A stretch of DNA of 54,299 nt from Pseudomonadota bacterium (GCA_009926935.1 RFNZ01000013.1:1-54299), one strand, 5' to 3'. Positions 27,420 through 36,227 are shown, numbered from the stretch's first letter. The notes: generated by a model not told the origin, from the letters alone. A program made the numbers and translations.

Positions 27420-28094
27420 ATGCTTTCTTTTTCCAGCCTTCGCGGCCTTGCCTCCCGCGCCTTTGCACTTTTTTCTCCTTCAACTGAAGTTCCTAAATCG
27501 CGCTATACAGTCTTTGTAGATGATGCTGATTTCGAAGACCGCGTTACTCCTGAAACGGTCGCAGAATTGAAAAACCGGGCTCGTGCCCAGTTTGCACCTG
27601 TTATGGACGTGCTCTCTCAAGTTCCCGCCGATGACGAGGGCCGTACGTACCGCTTTTATGTTATGGATCGCCGCGGCATTCTGGATGGGCAAACGGAAGT
27701 TGAGGCGACAGTTGGCTTTTTCAATGACAGGGAAGAACAGGCGTTTCTATTCTTCAATTCACCTGAAGGTGGTGACTGCTCTTATGATTCCGGCACCGGC
27801 ATACGCTGGACGGAAATACATGGCCACTCATATGATGTGGAACTTCTGATCTCGAAGTCCATGCCAGAAAAAACCATTTACCGTGCCATGCTGCCGCCGC
27901 CTGCCAATGACGCGGACCAAGACTATCATTCCAGACTTCAGGTGACCCGAAGCTTTGACAAGATCCTTGAGACACTTGATAGATTTTTACTGCAAAGAAT
28001 GACCCCTAACGCTTTCCCTGACGGATTTAAACTTCCCAAGGAAGCAACCCCGGCTGCTGGTGTTGCGGGCACACCGAAGGGACTTAACGCTTAA
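27420..28094 (+). CDS. Hypothetical cytosolic protein, 224 residues
   Basis: Preceded by 'TTTGAGGTGTTCCT' and bounded by terminators on both sides, so it is a single-gene unit. A short hydrophobic start is followed by a mixed alpha/beta sequence such as 'SRYTVFVDDADFEDRVTPETV' (in part) and 'GRTYRFYVMDRRGILDGQ'. There is no clear signal peptide or membrane segment. I do not recognise the family. The C-terminus is Ala/Gly/Pro-rich. Confidence 0.7.
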   Translation: MLSFSSLRGLASRAFALFSPSTEVPKSRYTVFVDDADFEDRVTPETVAELKNRARAQFAPVMDVLSQVPADDEGRTYRFYVMDRRGILDGQTEVEATVGFFNDREEQAFLFFNSPEGGDCSYDSGTGIRWTEIHGHSYDVELLISKSMPEKTIYRAMLPPPANDADQDYHSRLQVTRSFDKILETLDRFLLQRMTPNAFPDGFKLPKEATPAAGVAGTPKGLNA

Positions 28095-28117
28095 TAAGAC
28101 TGTAACATTTCTAGAAG

Positions 28118-28142
28118 CCCTGCCCAAAAGGCGGGGTTTTTT
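28118..28142 (+). terminator. Intrinsic terminator
   Basis: CCCTGCC (28118-28124) pairs with GGCGGGG (28130-28136), with one T-G wobble, over the loop CAAAA, followed by six T. It is nearly identical in form to the rpsO terminator. Confidence 0.88.
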
Positions 28143-28271
28143 GATGTCTGAATGCACGGGTATGTACTACAACTTATAAGAGAATATATTTATAGCTATT
28201 GTTAATATAGTTGCATGAAAATTGCAGCGATATTAAGGGTTCTTTATATTATTTATGGCAAATTTGGCGGT

Positions 28272-28772
28272 ATGAGGATGATCCTTGCCGCTTGCCTGTT
28301 ATTTGTGTCTTTAGAGGCCCATGCGGGCACACTTGAGGGCCGCGCCACCGTCCATGATGGTGACACCATCCGTATTGGAGAGACATCCATCCGTATCTGG
28401 GGCATTGATGCCGTGGAGCTCAAGCAGACCTGTGAAAAAGATGGTGCCGTTATGCCCTGTGGCATGATGGCCCGCGAGGCGCTTGCCGCTATTATCGGTA
28501 CAAATACCGTCACTTGCACTGCCAAGGGCAAAAGCTACAAACGTGTTGTTGGCACATGCTTTGTAAACGGGCGCGACATTGCAGCCGAAATGACCCGCCT
28601 TGGCATGGCCTATGACGCACCAAAATACAGCAAAGCTTTTTACAATGGCGACCAAACAGCAGCCCAAACGGCAGGCGTAGGGTTATGGGCCATGAACGCG
28701 CAAGACCCCGCCCATTGGCGCGCCTGTAACTTGCGCCCGAAAAACAAACGCCCTGCTGACTGCACTTCCTGA
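28272..28772 (+). CDS. Exported thermonuclease-like (SNase) protein
   Basis: The start is taken at ATG 28272 (MRMILAACLLFVSLEAHA), a signal peptide; the frame is open 57 bases further upstream. The mature part is a staphylococcal-nuclease domain: 'VHDGDTIRIGETSIRIWGID' and 'AVELKQTC' supply the metal Asp and the catalytic Arg and Glu, and 'SYKRVVGTCFVNGRDI' supplies the second catalytic Arg. Catalytic positions therefore look intact, suggesting an extracellular or periplasmic nuclease. A small lipoprotein gene starts 13 bases downstream. Confidence 0.85.
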   Translation: MRMILAACLLFVSLEAHAGTLEGRATVHDGDTIRIGETSIRIWGIDAVELKQTCEKDGAVMPCGMMAREALAAIIGTNTVTCTAKGKSYKRVVGTCFVNGRDIAAEMTRLGMAYDAPKYSKAFYNGDQTAAQTAGVGLWAMNAQDPAHWRACNLRPKNKRPADCTS

Positions 28773-28785
28773 TACAGTTTTACCC

Positions 28786-28926
28786 ATGAAACTGATTCCG
28801 CTTTTATGTTTGCTGCTATGTGCTGGATGCGCGGCCACGCCGCAAAAGATACCTGAAAAATGCCCTGCGTTTGAGCGCAGCATGGCGGATGTCGAAAAGG
28901 CTGTTGCGGTGCCATCATCTCGCTAA
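28786..28926 (+). CDS. Tiny lipoprotein, 46 residues
   Basis: A short open frame, ATG 28786 to TAA 28926, encodes MKLIPLLCLLLCAGC and then a polar tail of about 31 residues. The lipobox is CAGC, with the acylated Cys at residue 15. It follows the nuclease gene by 13 bases and is probably co-transcribed. Function unknown; the signal and lipobox are the main support for it being a gene. Confidence 0.55.
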   Translation: MKLIPLLCLLLCAGCAATPQKIPEKCPAFERSMADVEKAVAVPSSR

Positions 28927-29044
28927 CTTCAATTATGGCAAAATGTTGGCAACCCCCTGTATTTTTTGATAAATTCGCTGTATTGTTTGGGGCATCTTAA
29001 TCTGTTTCCATTACGATTGTCTTATAACCCCTATGGAGAAAAAG

Positions 29045-29830
29045 ATGTCTAAATCCGTTTTGCCCAAGCTTTTGCTCACCACCTCTTTCGTGCTTGCGCT
29101 TACCTTGGCAGTCCCTGTGTCGCCGGCCATGGCTAAAGATGGGATGGCGGGGTTCTTCTCGGCGATGGGCGGTAACAAAGGCAGCGAGTTTTCGGGTAAA
29201 GTTTACGACACTGACGACATGTACGAATACACGGTTGCGGGCCTGAAGATGGGTATGCCGGTTGAGGAAGCCATCAAGATACTGGAAGAGCGGGGCTATG
29301 TCGGCACCTATCAATCATGGGGCAGCCTTGGGGGGATTACCCTTGGCGCACGGGGCGGTACCGGCGAGTATGAAAACAAGATTGATGACATCAGCCTAAA
29401 ATTCGAGACCTATCTTGATTCCAAAGACAACACCAACCGCCTGCTTTGGATTGAATTCAGGCAACGTTTCGATACGGAACAAGATACGCCCACCTGGAAG
29501 GAAAAAATCAAGAAGCGCTACGGCGAAGAACCCAGCCGCGAAGAAGAATTTTATATGTTCTACAGCGATGTTCCGATGCTGAAATCAAGCGAGTCCGTAC
29601 CTGCTGCCTGCAGCGAACGTGGCGGCGCAAAAAATACCGATGTCTGCAAAAACACGGGCGATGACAGCCTGCATCAGGGTGTTTTGTTACAGGTCGCCTT
29701 CCCCACCACACACCTAGTCAAGATAACCTTCCGTGATAACCGGACCCTTAAAAAAGCGATGGATGAAGCACGGGCAGCCAAACAAGAAGAAATGAAGGAA
29801 GACAGCAAGAACGCACAGGAAGGGTTCTAA
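29045..29830 (+). CDS. Exported protein of unknown family, 261 residues
   Basis: ATG 29045 is preferred because 'TATGGAGAAAAAG' just upstream provides the ribosome-binding site; the ATG at 29033 lies inside it. The signal peptide ends 'SPAMA' near residue 30. Conserved-looking stretches include 'MYEYTVAGLKMGMPVEEAIK', which resembles a helix-strand unit seen in many periplasmic proteins, and two cysteines in 'AACSERGGAKNTDVCKN'. The C-terminus is a charged helix. It is followed after 3 bases by a second exported protein; the two probably act together. Confidence 0.72.
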   Translation: MSKSVLPKLLLTTSFVLALTLAVPVSPAMAKDGMAGFFSAMGGNKGSEFSGKVYDTDDMYEYTVAGLKMGMPVEEAIKILEERGYVGTYQSWGSLGGITLGARGGTGEYENKIDDISLKFETYLDSKDNTNRLLWIEFRQRFDTEQDTPTWKEKIKKRYGEEPSREEEFYMFYSDVPMLKSSESVPAACSERGGAKNTDVCKNTGDDSLHQGVLLQVAFPTTHLVKITFRDNRTLKKAMDEARAAKQEEMKEDSKNAQEGF

Positions 29831-29833
29831 GCC

Positions 29834-30487
29834 ATGCGTTTACTCTTGTTGCTCGTTGCATCTCTCACCGTTTTCTCACTGCCAGTTTTGGCGCAGGACG
29901 CGCCCAAGGATGAACAGGTTTATAATTATTCATCCGTCCTTCACGCCTACTGGAAGCTGGCAAAGCCAAAGAGCTACGAAATTTTTGCAAAATCCTACGC
30001 GGTGGAATTCCCTGACTTTGCATCGGAAGATGTAACTGAGATCATGAAGTCCATCGAAAAAAACGTTGAAGAGACGGACCTTGAACAAACGATTGTCATC
30101 CCCATCACCCTTGAAATTGGGCCTTATGTGGAAGCAAGACAGGCGTTTGTTTTCAAGCCGTTTACGGCGGATATATCCATCCCCGCATCCCCTACGAAGG
30201 CTGGCGGCAATTTACCTGAGCCTTTTGTGAGGTTTACGAATGGGAGCCGCCTCAGGTCCGTGCCTTTTGATCCGGAGACGGCAAAAAAGATTCCTGGCTA
30301 TGGCGGTACTACGCGCATTTTTGCTGAGGTCAGAACCTTGCCGAAAAAAGCGAGCCTGACAAGCCGCGAGCTTAAGGCCCAGATTACGGAGATTACGCTA
30401 TTTGACGCAAGCCGCGCCGAGCTTGTACGCCTAACATTTGATGAAGATACGGGCGATTTAAAGGAAGCCAAGTATTTGGGTGAGTAA
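29834..30487 (+). CDS. Exported protein, 217 residues
   Basis: The signal peptide MRLLLLLVASLTVFSLPVLA is cleaved before QDAPKD. The mature protein is mostly beta, with 'YSSVLHAYWKLAKPKSYEIF' near its start and no recognisable catalytic motif. It starts 3 bases after the preceding exported protein's stop, so it is translationally coupled to it. It is followed by a strong bidirectional terminator. Family not recognised. Confidence 0.72.
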   Translation: MRLLLLLVASLTVFSLPVLAQDAPKDEQVYNYSSVLHAYWKLAKPKSYEIFAKSYAVEFPDFASEDVTEIMKSIEKNVEETDLEQTIVIPITLEIGPYVEARQAFVFKPFTADISIPASPTKAGGNLPEPFVRFTNGSRLRSVPFDPETAKKIPGYGGTTRIFAEVRTLPKKASLTSRELKAQITEITLFDASRAELVRLTFDEDTGDLKEAKYLGE

Positions 30488-30510
30488 CCTAAAAAGCTAA
30501 GCTATGCAAA

Positions 30511-30540
30511 AAGGGCCTCTTTCGAGGCCCTTGATTTTTT
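30511..30540. terminator. Bidirectional intrinsic terminator
   Basis: AAGGGCCTC (30511-30519) pairs perfectly with GAGGCCCTT (30524-30532) over a 4-base loop. A T-run follows on the plus strand, and an A/T-rich tract flanks the other side. It separates two convergent genes. Confidence 0.9.
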
Positions 30541-30545
30541 GCTTA

Positions 30546-31187
30546 CTAGAATTTTACGTCACTATCGGATTCCTGATTTTTGTCGCGCTGTTCCTGCGTC
30601 TGGCGTCCTGCGGGCTTGTCGATGATCGGCGCACTCTCGCCCGTAACGGGGTTGCCTTGATATTGCAGACTTGGGTCTATGCCCTTCCCGTCTTCGCCTA
30701 CAGGGTTGTATTTGGACATGCTGCTGTCATAGGCCCAGACAAGAGGCTTGCCATTCCCCGGGTCTATAACGATGTCCTGATAGCCGTTATGCTCGGTATC
30801 CGCATAGGTGATGTTTTCATGCACGGTCAGGATATCGCTGAGCGGGTTCATCGACCCATCCGAGAATTCATTGATAGAAAAACGGCATCCCAGAGTTCCG
30901 CAGAAGAAGGACGAACGGACATAAACCAAAACCTCGTCTTTGCCGTCTTTATTCAGATCGCGGGTGGCGATGCCTATATCCTCGGGCTTTACGGTGCCTG
31001 CGGCCATAGCCTCAGTTACATCAGGGTTTATATCGAGATAAGCCTTGCGTTCGGCATCAACGCCGGTGTTTTGAAACACGATTTGATTGCTTTGAGGTTC
31101 TGGGGCCGTGCCCTCCAGCGCAAAGGCCAGAGGCGAGAAGAAAACTGTTGCGAGCAGTGCTGCGAAAAGAGTTTTTGATCGGGTCAT
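30546..31187 (-). CDS. Exported protein with EF-hand/FG-GAP-like repeat
   Basis: A 213-residue protein with a signal peptide of about 23 residues (MTRSKTLFAALLATVFFSPLAFA). 'IATRDLNKDGKDEVLVYVRS' has the D-x-N-x-D-G-x-D-E pattern of calcium-binding loops in FG-GAP/VCBS-type proteins, and 'YADTEHNGYQDIVIDPGNG' looks like a second, weaker copy. One cysteine pair lies in 'FFCGTLGCRF'. Probably a periplasmic protein of unknown role. An antisense frame of similar length begins inside the terminator and is a shadow. Confidence 0.75.
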   Translation of the reverse strand: MTRSKTLFAALLATVFFSPLAFALEGTAPEPQSNQIVFQNTGVDAERKAYLDINPDVTEAMAAGTVKPEDIGIATRDLNKDGKDEVLVYVRSSFFCGTLGCRFSINEFSDGSMNPLSDILTVHENITYADTEHNGYQDIVIDPGNGKPLVWAYDSSMSKYNPVGEDGKGIDPSLQYQGNPVTGESAPIIDKPAGRQTQEQRDKNQESDSDVKF

Positions 31188-31335
31188 GGAAATCCTTTCT
31201 CTATCTGATCCTCCCTTTCATTTTGCCGTAAAAACAAGGCGCCAAAAAGGCAAATATCTAAAATTTTACAAGCTATTAAGGCCTGTTTAAAACCCAGCCA
31301 TCGTGTGGTGATATAAGGGTTAATACCAATGGTTA

Positions 31336-31941
31336 TTAGAGGTAATATTCCTTAGCCACTTTGCCGCTTGCGTCGAAATCAAACACCAATGGTTTGCCGG
31401 TTGGAATTTCGGCCTCGTTGATGTTCTCGGGTGTTCTAACACCAAGGATAATCAGCATCGCGCGCAGCGTGTTACCGTGGGCACCGATAAACACCGTTTT
31501 ACCTTCGCCAATCAGCGGTTTGATTTTGCGGTCGTAGTAGTTGCGGACGCGGTTGACGACATCCTTCAGGCTTTCGCCATTGGGTGGCGGTACGTCGTAA
31601 GACCTGCGCCAGATTTTGACCTGTTCCTCGCCGTATTGTTTCGCGGTTTCGGCCTTGTTGAGGCCCGTAAGGTCGCCGTAATCGCGTTCGCGTAGATCGT
31701 CATGCATGATGAAACCGCTGCGGCGCTGGTTGAGGGCAAGCTCGGTTGTGTAAATGGCGCGCTCAAGCGTTGAGGTGAACACGGCGTCGAATTCCAGCCC
31801 CGCGTCCTCCATTTTATCGCCGCCTTCAATGGCTTCTTCCTCGCCCTTTGGGGTGAGCGGTACATCCTTGAAGCCCGTGAAGCGGTTTTCCTTGTTCCAG
31901 AGGCTTTCGCCGTGACGCATGATAACGAGTTTGGCTGGCAT
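31336..31941 (-). CDS. gpmA: 2,3-bisphosphoglycerate-dependent phosphoglycerate mutase
   Basis: A 201-residue glycolytic enzyme of the short form common in alphaproteobacteria. The phospho-accepting His is in 'IMRHGESLWNKENRFTG'. 'TSTLERAIYTTELAL' and 'ERDYGDLTGLNKAET' carry the active-site Arg and Glu, and the second His is in 'FIGAHGNTLRAM'. The start ATG ends at 31941 (MPAKLVIM); the four-codon extension to 31953 is less likely. A HigA-like gene lies 22 bases upstream on the same strand. Confidence 0.94.
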   Translation of the reverse strand: MPAKLVIMRHGESLWNKENRFTGFKDVPLTPKGEEEAIEGGDKMEDAGLEFDAVFTSTLERAIYTTELALNQRRSGFIMHDDLRERDYGDLTGLNKAETAKQYGEEQVKIWRRSYDVPPPNGESLKDVVNRVRNYYDRKIKPLIGEGKTVFIGAHGNTLRAMLIILGVRTPENINEAEIPTGKPLVFDFDASGKVAKEYYL

Positions 31942-31963
31942 GAATACCTTCAATTTCTAACTG

Positions 31964-32254
31964 TTATACAAATACCAATCTTAACTGACGACCACCGCAA
32001 GCTTGGGCCACTTTCATTAGAGTTAGTACATCGGCTATCTCTTCTGCTTTTTCGAGTTTTTTTAGATGATCTTCAGAAATACCCGTCTCTGCCGCTAACC
32101 CAGCTAACGTTTTATTTGCCTCTGTTCTTGCAGCACGAATAAAAGAAGCTGAAGCTATAGCTGCTCTTCTACCAAGGACTCTATCACGCGCACCTGCGTC
32201 TGCTGTCAGCTGAGCATAAATACCATCAAAATCTTTTGCTGCTCCTTGGGTCAT
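31964..32254 (-). CDS. XRE/HigA-like helix-turn-helix protein
   Basis: A 96-residue protein. The helix-turn-helix lies at about residues 45-90: 'RTEANKTLAGLAAETGISED' followed by 'HLKKLEKAEEIADVLTLMKV'. The end 'CGGRQLRLVFV' resembles HigA-type antitoxins. ATG ending at 32254 follows 'ATGGAGAATAAG'. No toxin gene is adjacent, so it may be an orphan antitoxin or a regulator of gpmA, which lies 22 bases downstream. Confidence 0.7.
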   Translation of the reverse strand: MTQGAAKDFDGIYAQLTADAGARDRVLGRRAAIASASFIRAARTEANKTLAGLAAETGISEDHLKKLEKAEEIADVLTLMKVAQACGGRQLRLVFV

Positions 32255-32368
32255 ATCTTATTCTCCATATAAGCTTGTTGTTTGACTTTAGGACCCTACC
32301 GTGCCATTCTCTCGCTGGTTTGAAAAGGGGCCAGATATTGGTCGACAGGTAAGTGTATTTGTATGGTC

Positions 32369-32476
32369 GGAGTTGCTTACCAACTCCTCCCTGTTAGAAG
32401 TACCCTTCCCCGTCCACCGATACCGAGGACATCCCCCTCCCAAATCCTGACGTATTGAACCCTGCCGCTGGCGGGG
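32369..32476 (+). promoter_or_regulatory. Structured 5' leader of pnp
   Basis: The region between the HigA-like gene and pnp contains two hairpins: GGAGTTG (32369-32375) with CAACTCC (32381-32387), and CCCTGCC (32460-32466) with GGCGGGG (32470-32476). Neither is followed by a T-run. In enterobacteria the pnp leader is cleaved by RNase III and used for autoregulation; a similar role here is inference. Confidence 0.4.
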
Positions 32477-32513
32477 GTGCGTCTGCATAAAAATACATTC
32501 GAAAGGAACTACA

Positions 32514-34652
32514 ATGTTTAAAGTCTTCCGTAAGGAAATTGATTTTGCGGGCAAAAAGCTCGTACTTGAAACCGGTAAAGTCGCTCGCCAAGCTGACGGC
32601 GCTGTAATGGCCACCATGGGCGGCACGACCGTGCTTTGCACCGTTGTTGGTGCCAAAAAAGTAAAAGACGGGCAGGACTTCTTTCCGCTTACCGTCAACT
32701 ACCAAGAGAAGTACTTTGCGACAGGCCGTATCCCCGGCTCTTTCCACAAGCGCGAAGGCAGACCGACGGAGCATGAGACCCTTACAAGCCGCCTCATCGA
32801 CCGCCCTATCCGCCCGCTTTTCCCAGACGAATTCCTCAACGAAGTACAGGTTGTGGCAACAACGGTTGCGCACGACATGGTCAACTCGCCTGACATTGTT
32901 GCCATGGTTGGTTGCTCAGCTGCGCTTTGCATCTCAGGCCTGCCTTTCATGGGCCCGATCGGCGCTGCGCGCGTTGCCTATATCGGTGGCCAGTACGTTG
33001 TAAACCCGACGCTGGCAGAGCAGGAAGAAACGCAGCTTGACCTTGTTGTCGCTGGTACGAACGAAGGCGTTCTGATGGTTGAATCGGAAGCCAAGGAACT
33101 CTCGGAAGACGTCATGCTTGGCGCTGTTATGGCCGGCTGGAAGGCTTTCCAGCCTGTTATCAACGGCATCATCGAGTTTGCCGAAATGGCCGCGAAGGAC
33201 CCATGGGATGTGCCGGAAGTGAAGCAGGAGATCAAAGACCTTTATGCCGCAATGAAAAAGGCGCTTGAGGCTGATCTCCGTAAAGCTTACGGCCACACGG
33301 TCAAGCAAGAACGTTACGCCGCCGTTGGCGCCGTACGCGACGCCGCAGAAGCCAAGTTTGCGAATGAGCAATTCTCGAAAGAGGTTGTTGGCGCACAAAT
33401 GCACAAGCTTGAAGCCGAGATCGTACGCTGGGGTATCCTTGATACCGGCAAGCGTATTGATGGCCGTACAACCGTTGACATCCGCCCGATTGTGGCCGAA
33501 GTCGGCATTCTGCCACGTACGCACGGCTCGGCCCTGTTTACGCGCGGCGAAACACAGGCGCTTGTGGTGGCCACGCTTGGTACGGGCCAGGACGAGCAGA
33601 TTATTGACGCGCTTGAAGGCGAATACCGCGAGCGTTTCCTTCTGCACTACAACTTCCCTCCCTACTCCGTTGGGGAAACGGGCCGTATGGGCAGCCCCGG
33701 CCGCCGCGAAATCGGCCACGGCAAGCTTGCATGGCGCGCCATCAACCCGATGCTTCCAAAGGCTGACGAATTCCCGTACACGCTCCGCGTTGTATCGGAG
33801 ATTACGGAATCCAACGGCTCATCATCAATGGCAACCGTTTGCGGCTCATCCTTGGCGCTTATGGATGCAGGCGTGCCACTTGGCAGACCTACAGCCGGTA
33901 TCGCTATGGGTCTCATCAAGGAAGGCGATAAATTTGCCGTACTCTCCGACATCCTTGGCGATGAAGACCACCTTGGCGACATGGACTTTAAAGTTGCCGG
34001 TACCGAGGCTGGTATCACATCGCTCCAAATGGATCTGAAAATCACCTCGATCACTGAGGAAATCATGAAGGTTGCTTTGGCCCAAGCCAAAGGTGGCCGC
34101 ATGCATATCCTTGGCGAGATGGCAAAAGCGCTTAAAGGCGCACGCCAAGAAGTATCCTCAACAGCCCCAAAAATGACGGTCATGAAAATCCCGACCGATA
34201 AAATCCGCGAGGTTATCGGTACGGGCGGTAAGGTCATCCGTGACATCTGTGAAAAATCGGGTGCCAAGGTTGACATCGAAGATGACGGCACGATCAAGGT
34301 TTCAGCCGTTGAAGCTGAAGCGATTGAAAAGGCGCTCAACATGATCCGTGGTATTACCGAGGAGCCTGAACTTGGCAAAATCTACACCGGTAAGGTTGTT
34401 AAAACCGCTGATTTTGGCGCGTTTGTCAACTTCATGGGTTCGAAAGACGGCCTTGTACACATCTCGGAACTCGCCCCACAGCGCGTCAACAAAACGACCG
34501 ACATCGTCAAGGAAGGCGACACCGTTAAAGTGAAGCTCATCGGTTTCGACGAGCGCGGCAAGGTTAAGTTGTCGATGAAGCGCGTTGACCAAGCGACGGG
34601 CAAAGAGATCGAACAGCCTAAAAAGTCGGCTGACGACGAACAAGCAGCGTAA
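32514..34652 (+). CDS. pnp: Polyribonucleotide nucleotidyltransferase
   Basis: A 712-residue phosphorolytic 3'-5' exoribonuclease, a subunit of the degradosome. Two RNase PH domains (about residues 10-225 and 310-545) flank a helical linker; '[17 protein letters not shown]' and '[20 protein letters not shown]' mark the catalytic second copy. KH ('[20 protein letters not shown]') and S1 domains follow near 555-690. ATG 32514 follows 'GAAAGGAACTACA'. A terminator follows after 38 bases. Confidence 0.97.
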   Translation: MFKVFRKEIDFAGKKLVLETGKVARQADGAVMATMGGTTVLCTVVGAKKVKDGQDFFPLTVNYQEKYFATGRIPGSFHKREGRPTEHETLTSRLIDRPIRPLFPDEFLNEVQVVATTVAHDMVNSPDIVAMVGCSAALCISGLPFMGPIGAARVAYIGGQYVVNPTLAEQEETQLDLVVAGTNEGVLMVESEAKELSEDVMLGAVMAGWKAFQPVINGIIEFAEMAAKDPWDVPEVKQEIKDLYAAMKKALEADLRKAYGHTVKQERYAAVGAVRDAAEAKFANEQFSKEVVGAQMHKLEAEIVRWGILDTGKRIDGRTTVDIRPIVAEVGILPRTHGSALFTRGETQALVVATLGTGQDEQIIDALEGEYRERFLLHYNFPPYSVGETGRMGSPGRREIGHGKLAWRAINPMLPKADEFPYTLRVVSEITESNGSSSMATVCGSSLALMDAGVPLGRPTAGIAMGLIKEGDKFAVLSDILGDEDHLGDMDFKVAGTEAGITSLQMDLKITSITEEIMKVALAQAKGGRMHILGEMAKALKGARQEVSSTAPKMTVMKIPTDKIREVIGTGGKVIRDICEKSGAKVDIEDDGTIKVSAVEAEAIEKALNMIRGITEEPELGKIYTGKVVKTADFGAFVNFMGSKDGLVHISELAPQRVNKTTDIVKEGDTVKVKLIGFDERGKVKLSMKRVDQATGKEIEQPKKSADDEQAA

Positions 34653-34690
34653 TGTATGGGCTCTCAACGGGCCTTAGAATACGAAAGAAA

Positions 34691-34716
34691 AAACCCCGCG
34701 TTGGCGGGGTTTTTTA
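34691..34716. terminator. Intrinsic terminator after pnp
   Basis: AAACCCCGC (34691-34699) pairs with GCGGGGTTT (34704-34712) over a 4-base loop, and the T-run continues to about 34715. It overlaps the last codons of the convergent gene and may serve both strands. Confidence 0.9.
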
Positions 34717-35343
34717 ACGCGCGTGATCTCTGGTTTTAGCGCGCCTATCTCCGGCAATAGCCCGTAACTGTTGAAGCGGTAGAGGTTGTCTTCCAAAGAG
34801 CGACTGAAAACGCGCATGCATTTTTGTATTGTATCGAGCAAGGTTATCACGAGGCTGGCGTGTGAGTGGTACGTGAAACTCCGATACAGGATTTACCCAC
34901 CCACCCTTTTCAAAGCCGTGGCCCTGTAAAACTTTCTCCATAGGAATGCCAGTGCCGCGAGAATCCATGGCCCAAAGCGATGTCAGATACATCTCGCCCG
35001 TATTATCGATTACGGCGATGCATGTTGGCCCAACTGCATAGCTTGAGAGTTTTTCGGCCCTGCCGGATGTGGCTTCCGGGCTATCATAAGGCGGGATAAA
35101 AAGGCCGCGCGCATTAGGATCGCGCGCATCCGCTAAAAACAAATTTTCTGCAAGCTCGCAATAATTCCTAAATCCCGCAAGATCTTTAATGCCAGGAAGG
35201 GTACGACGATTGATTTCAAATGCCGATCGAGCGCCCGCTATCAATTCATCTGCTGCGTTTCGCCTTCGTGCTTCCTCATCTGGCCCCCAGCAGCTGCTGA
35301 AGGCACGGCACAACCAACTGCGTGGCTTTGCAGGCTTTTTCAT
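34714..35343 (-). CDS. Unknown protein, downstream member of a tandem paralogous pair
   Basis: A 209-residue soluble protein without a signal peptide; the N-terminus is basic. Its central part 'GRAEKLSSYAVGPTCIAVID' and 'GEMYLTSLWAMDSRG' lines up with 'DRAEKAGRMLIGQNSIVVYD' and 'GSVYLGSRYENVQG' in the gene immediately upstream, and both end with a 'LGRQPL/FGRQPL' segment. The two are diverged duplicates. Its start codon overlaps the stop of the upstream copy by one base (TAATG), giving translational coupling. Function unknown. Confidence 0.72.
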   Translation of the reverse strand: MKKPAKPRSWLCRAFSSCWGPDEEARRRNAADELIAGARSAFEINRRTLPGIKDLAGFRNYCELAENLFLADARDPNARGLFIPPYDSPEATSGRAEKLSSYAVGPTCIAVIDNTGEMYLTSLWAMDSRGTGIPMEKVLQGHGFEKGGWVNPVSEFHVPLTRQPRDNLARYNTKMHARFQSLFGRQPLPLQQLRAIAGDRRAKTRDHAR

Positions 35344-36227
35344 TAGCTGCCTGGGCCGCCTGTACCGCCGGGTTCGCTCCCGCGAGGGGGAATTTTAAGC
35401 TCTCTTGCGCTTAACCCTCTAAACTTAGCAGCTTCAGTGAAGGCTGTTTCAGATAATGGCTGACGGCCGAGTTTAGTCATCATTTCGGTGTGGAAAGCAT
35501 GGTTTGGCAGCCATGACTCGCCATCTGGATCACGAAAACGGCTCTGCATTTTTGAAATTACAAAAAAGTCTTTTTCTAAGAGAACCTCGAGAGGGTCTGC
35601 CACTTTATGGTCAGGTGAATCTATATCTACCTCTGGGCCGCTTTTGCTGTATGGACGATAGCCAACACGTTCAAGTTGTGCGGCCAAGTCAATCCTGGCG
35701 CCCTGCACGTTCTCATATCTTGAACCAAGATAGACTGAACCATCGTTATCGTAGACCACAATTGAATTCTGACCTATGAGCATGCGCCCTGCCTTTTCAG
35801 CACGATCAACAACTATGCGTGACGGAGTACGGAAATCATGCTCGTACAGGTTTGCTACATGCACCGGCCTTCCCCCTGCACCCACTATCAACCCATCAAT
35901 GTTTACGAATAGAGGTTTGATTCCGCCTACTTCTGAGGTCATTTCCATTGCACTCAGCGTGACGCCCCCATTATCCGGTTTAATTTCATCAAACTGAGCT
36001 TTTGCCGCAGCCAGCGCCTCTTTTTCCCGTTCGCGATGAGTGACGCTGGTTGGGTGCCTGCCTACGAGTTCAAAGTGCCTGACTTCATCTGGTGTCCAGT
36101 CAGGGCCTGGTCTGTAGATCGGTGTCACAGATGTTGCTGCCGCTTCTGGAGGAGCTGGTGGCGTTCTTGTATCGTTTGCGGCTTCACCGAAAATAAGGCG
36201 GCTAAGCCATTTTGGCAGAATATTCAT
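35343..36227 (-). CDS. Unknown protein, upstream member of a tandem paralogous pair
   Basis: A 294-residue protein starting MNILPKWLSRLIFG, preceded by 'AAGGGAGATTTGT'. The N-terminus looks like a short amphipathic helix rather than a signal peptide. A Pro/Ala-rich linker follows, and then a region shared with the downstream gene ('DRAEKAGRML', 'VYDNDGSVYLGSRY', 'KLGRQPLSE'). The tail is Pro/Gly-rich. I do not recognise the family. It is oriented towards pnp and separated from the phosphodiesterase genes by a 68-base divergent promoter gap. Confidence 0.72.
   Translation of the reverse strand: MNILPKWLSRLIFGEAANDTRTPPAPPEAAATSVTPIYRPGPDWTPDEVRHFELVGRHPTSVTHREREKEALAAAKAQFDEIKPDNGGVTLSAMEMTSEVGGIKPLFVNIDGLIVGAGGRPVHVANLYEHDFRTPSRIVVDRAEKAGRMLIGQNSIVVYDNDGSVYLGSRYENVQGARIDLAAQLERVGYRPYSKSGPEVDIDSPDHKVADPLEVLLEKDFFVISKMQSRFRDPDGESWLPNHAFHTEMMTKLGRQPLSETAFTEAAKFRGLSARELKIPPRGSEPGGTGGPGS

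Noticed and set aside
30504..31178. A 224-codon plus-strand frame
   Set aside because: It starts within a terminator hairpin and is antisense to a gene with a clear signal peptide and ribosome-binding site.
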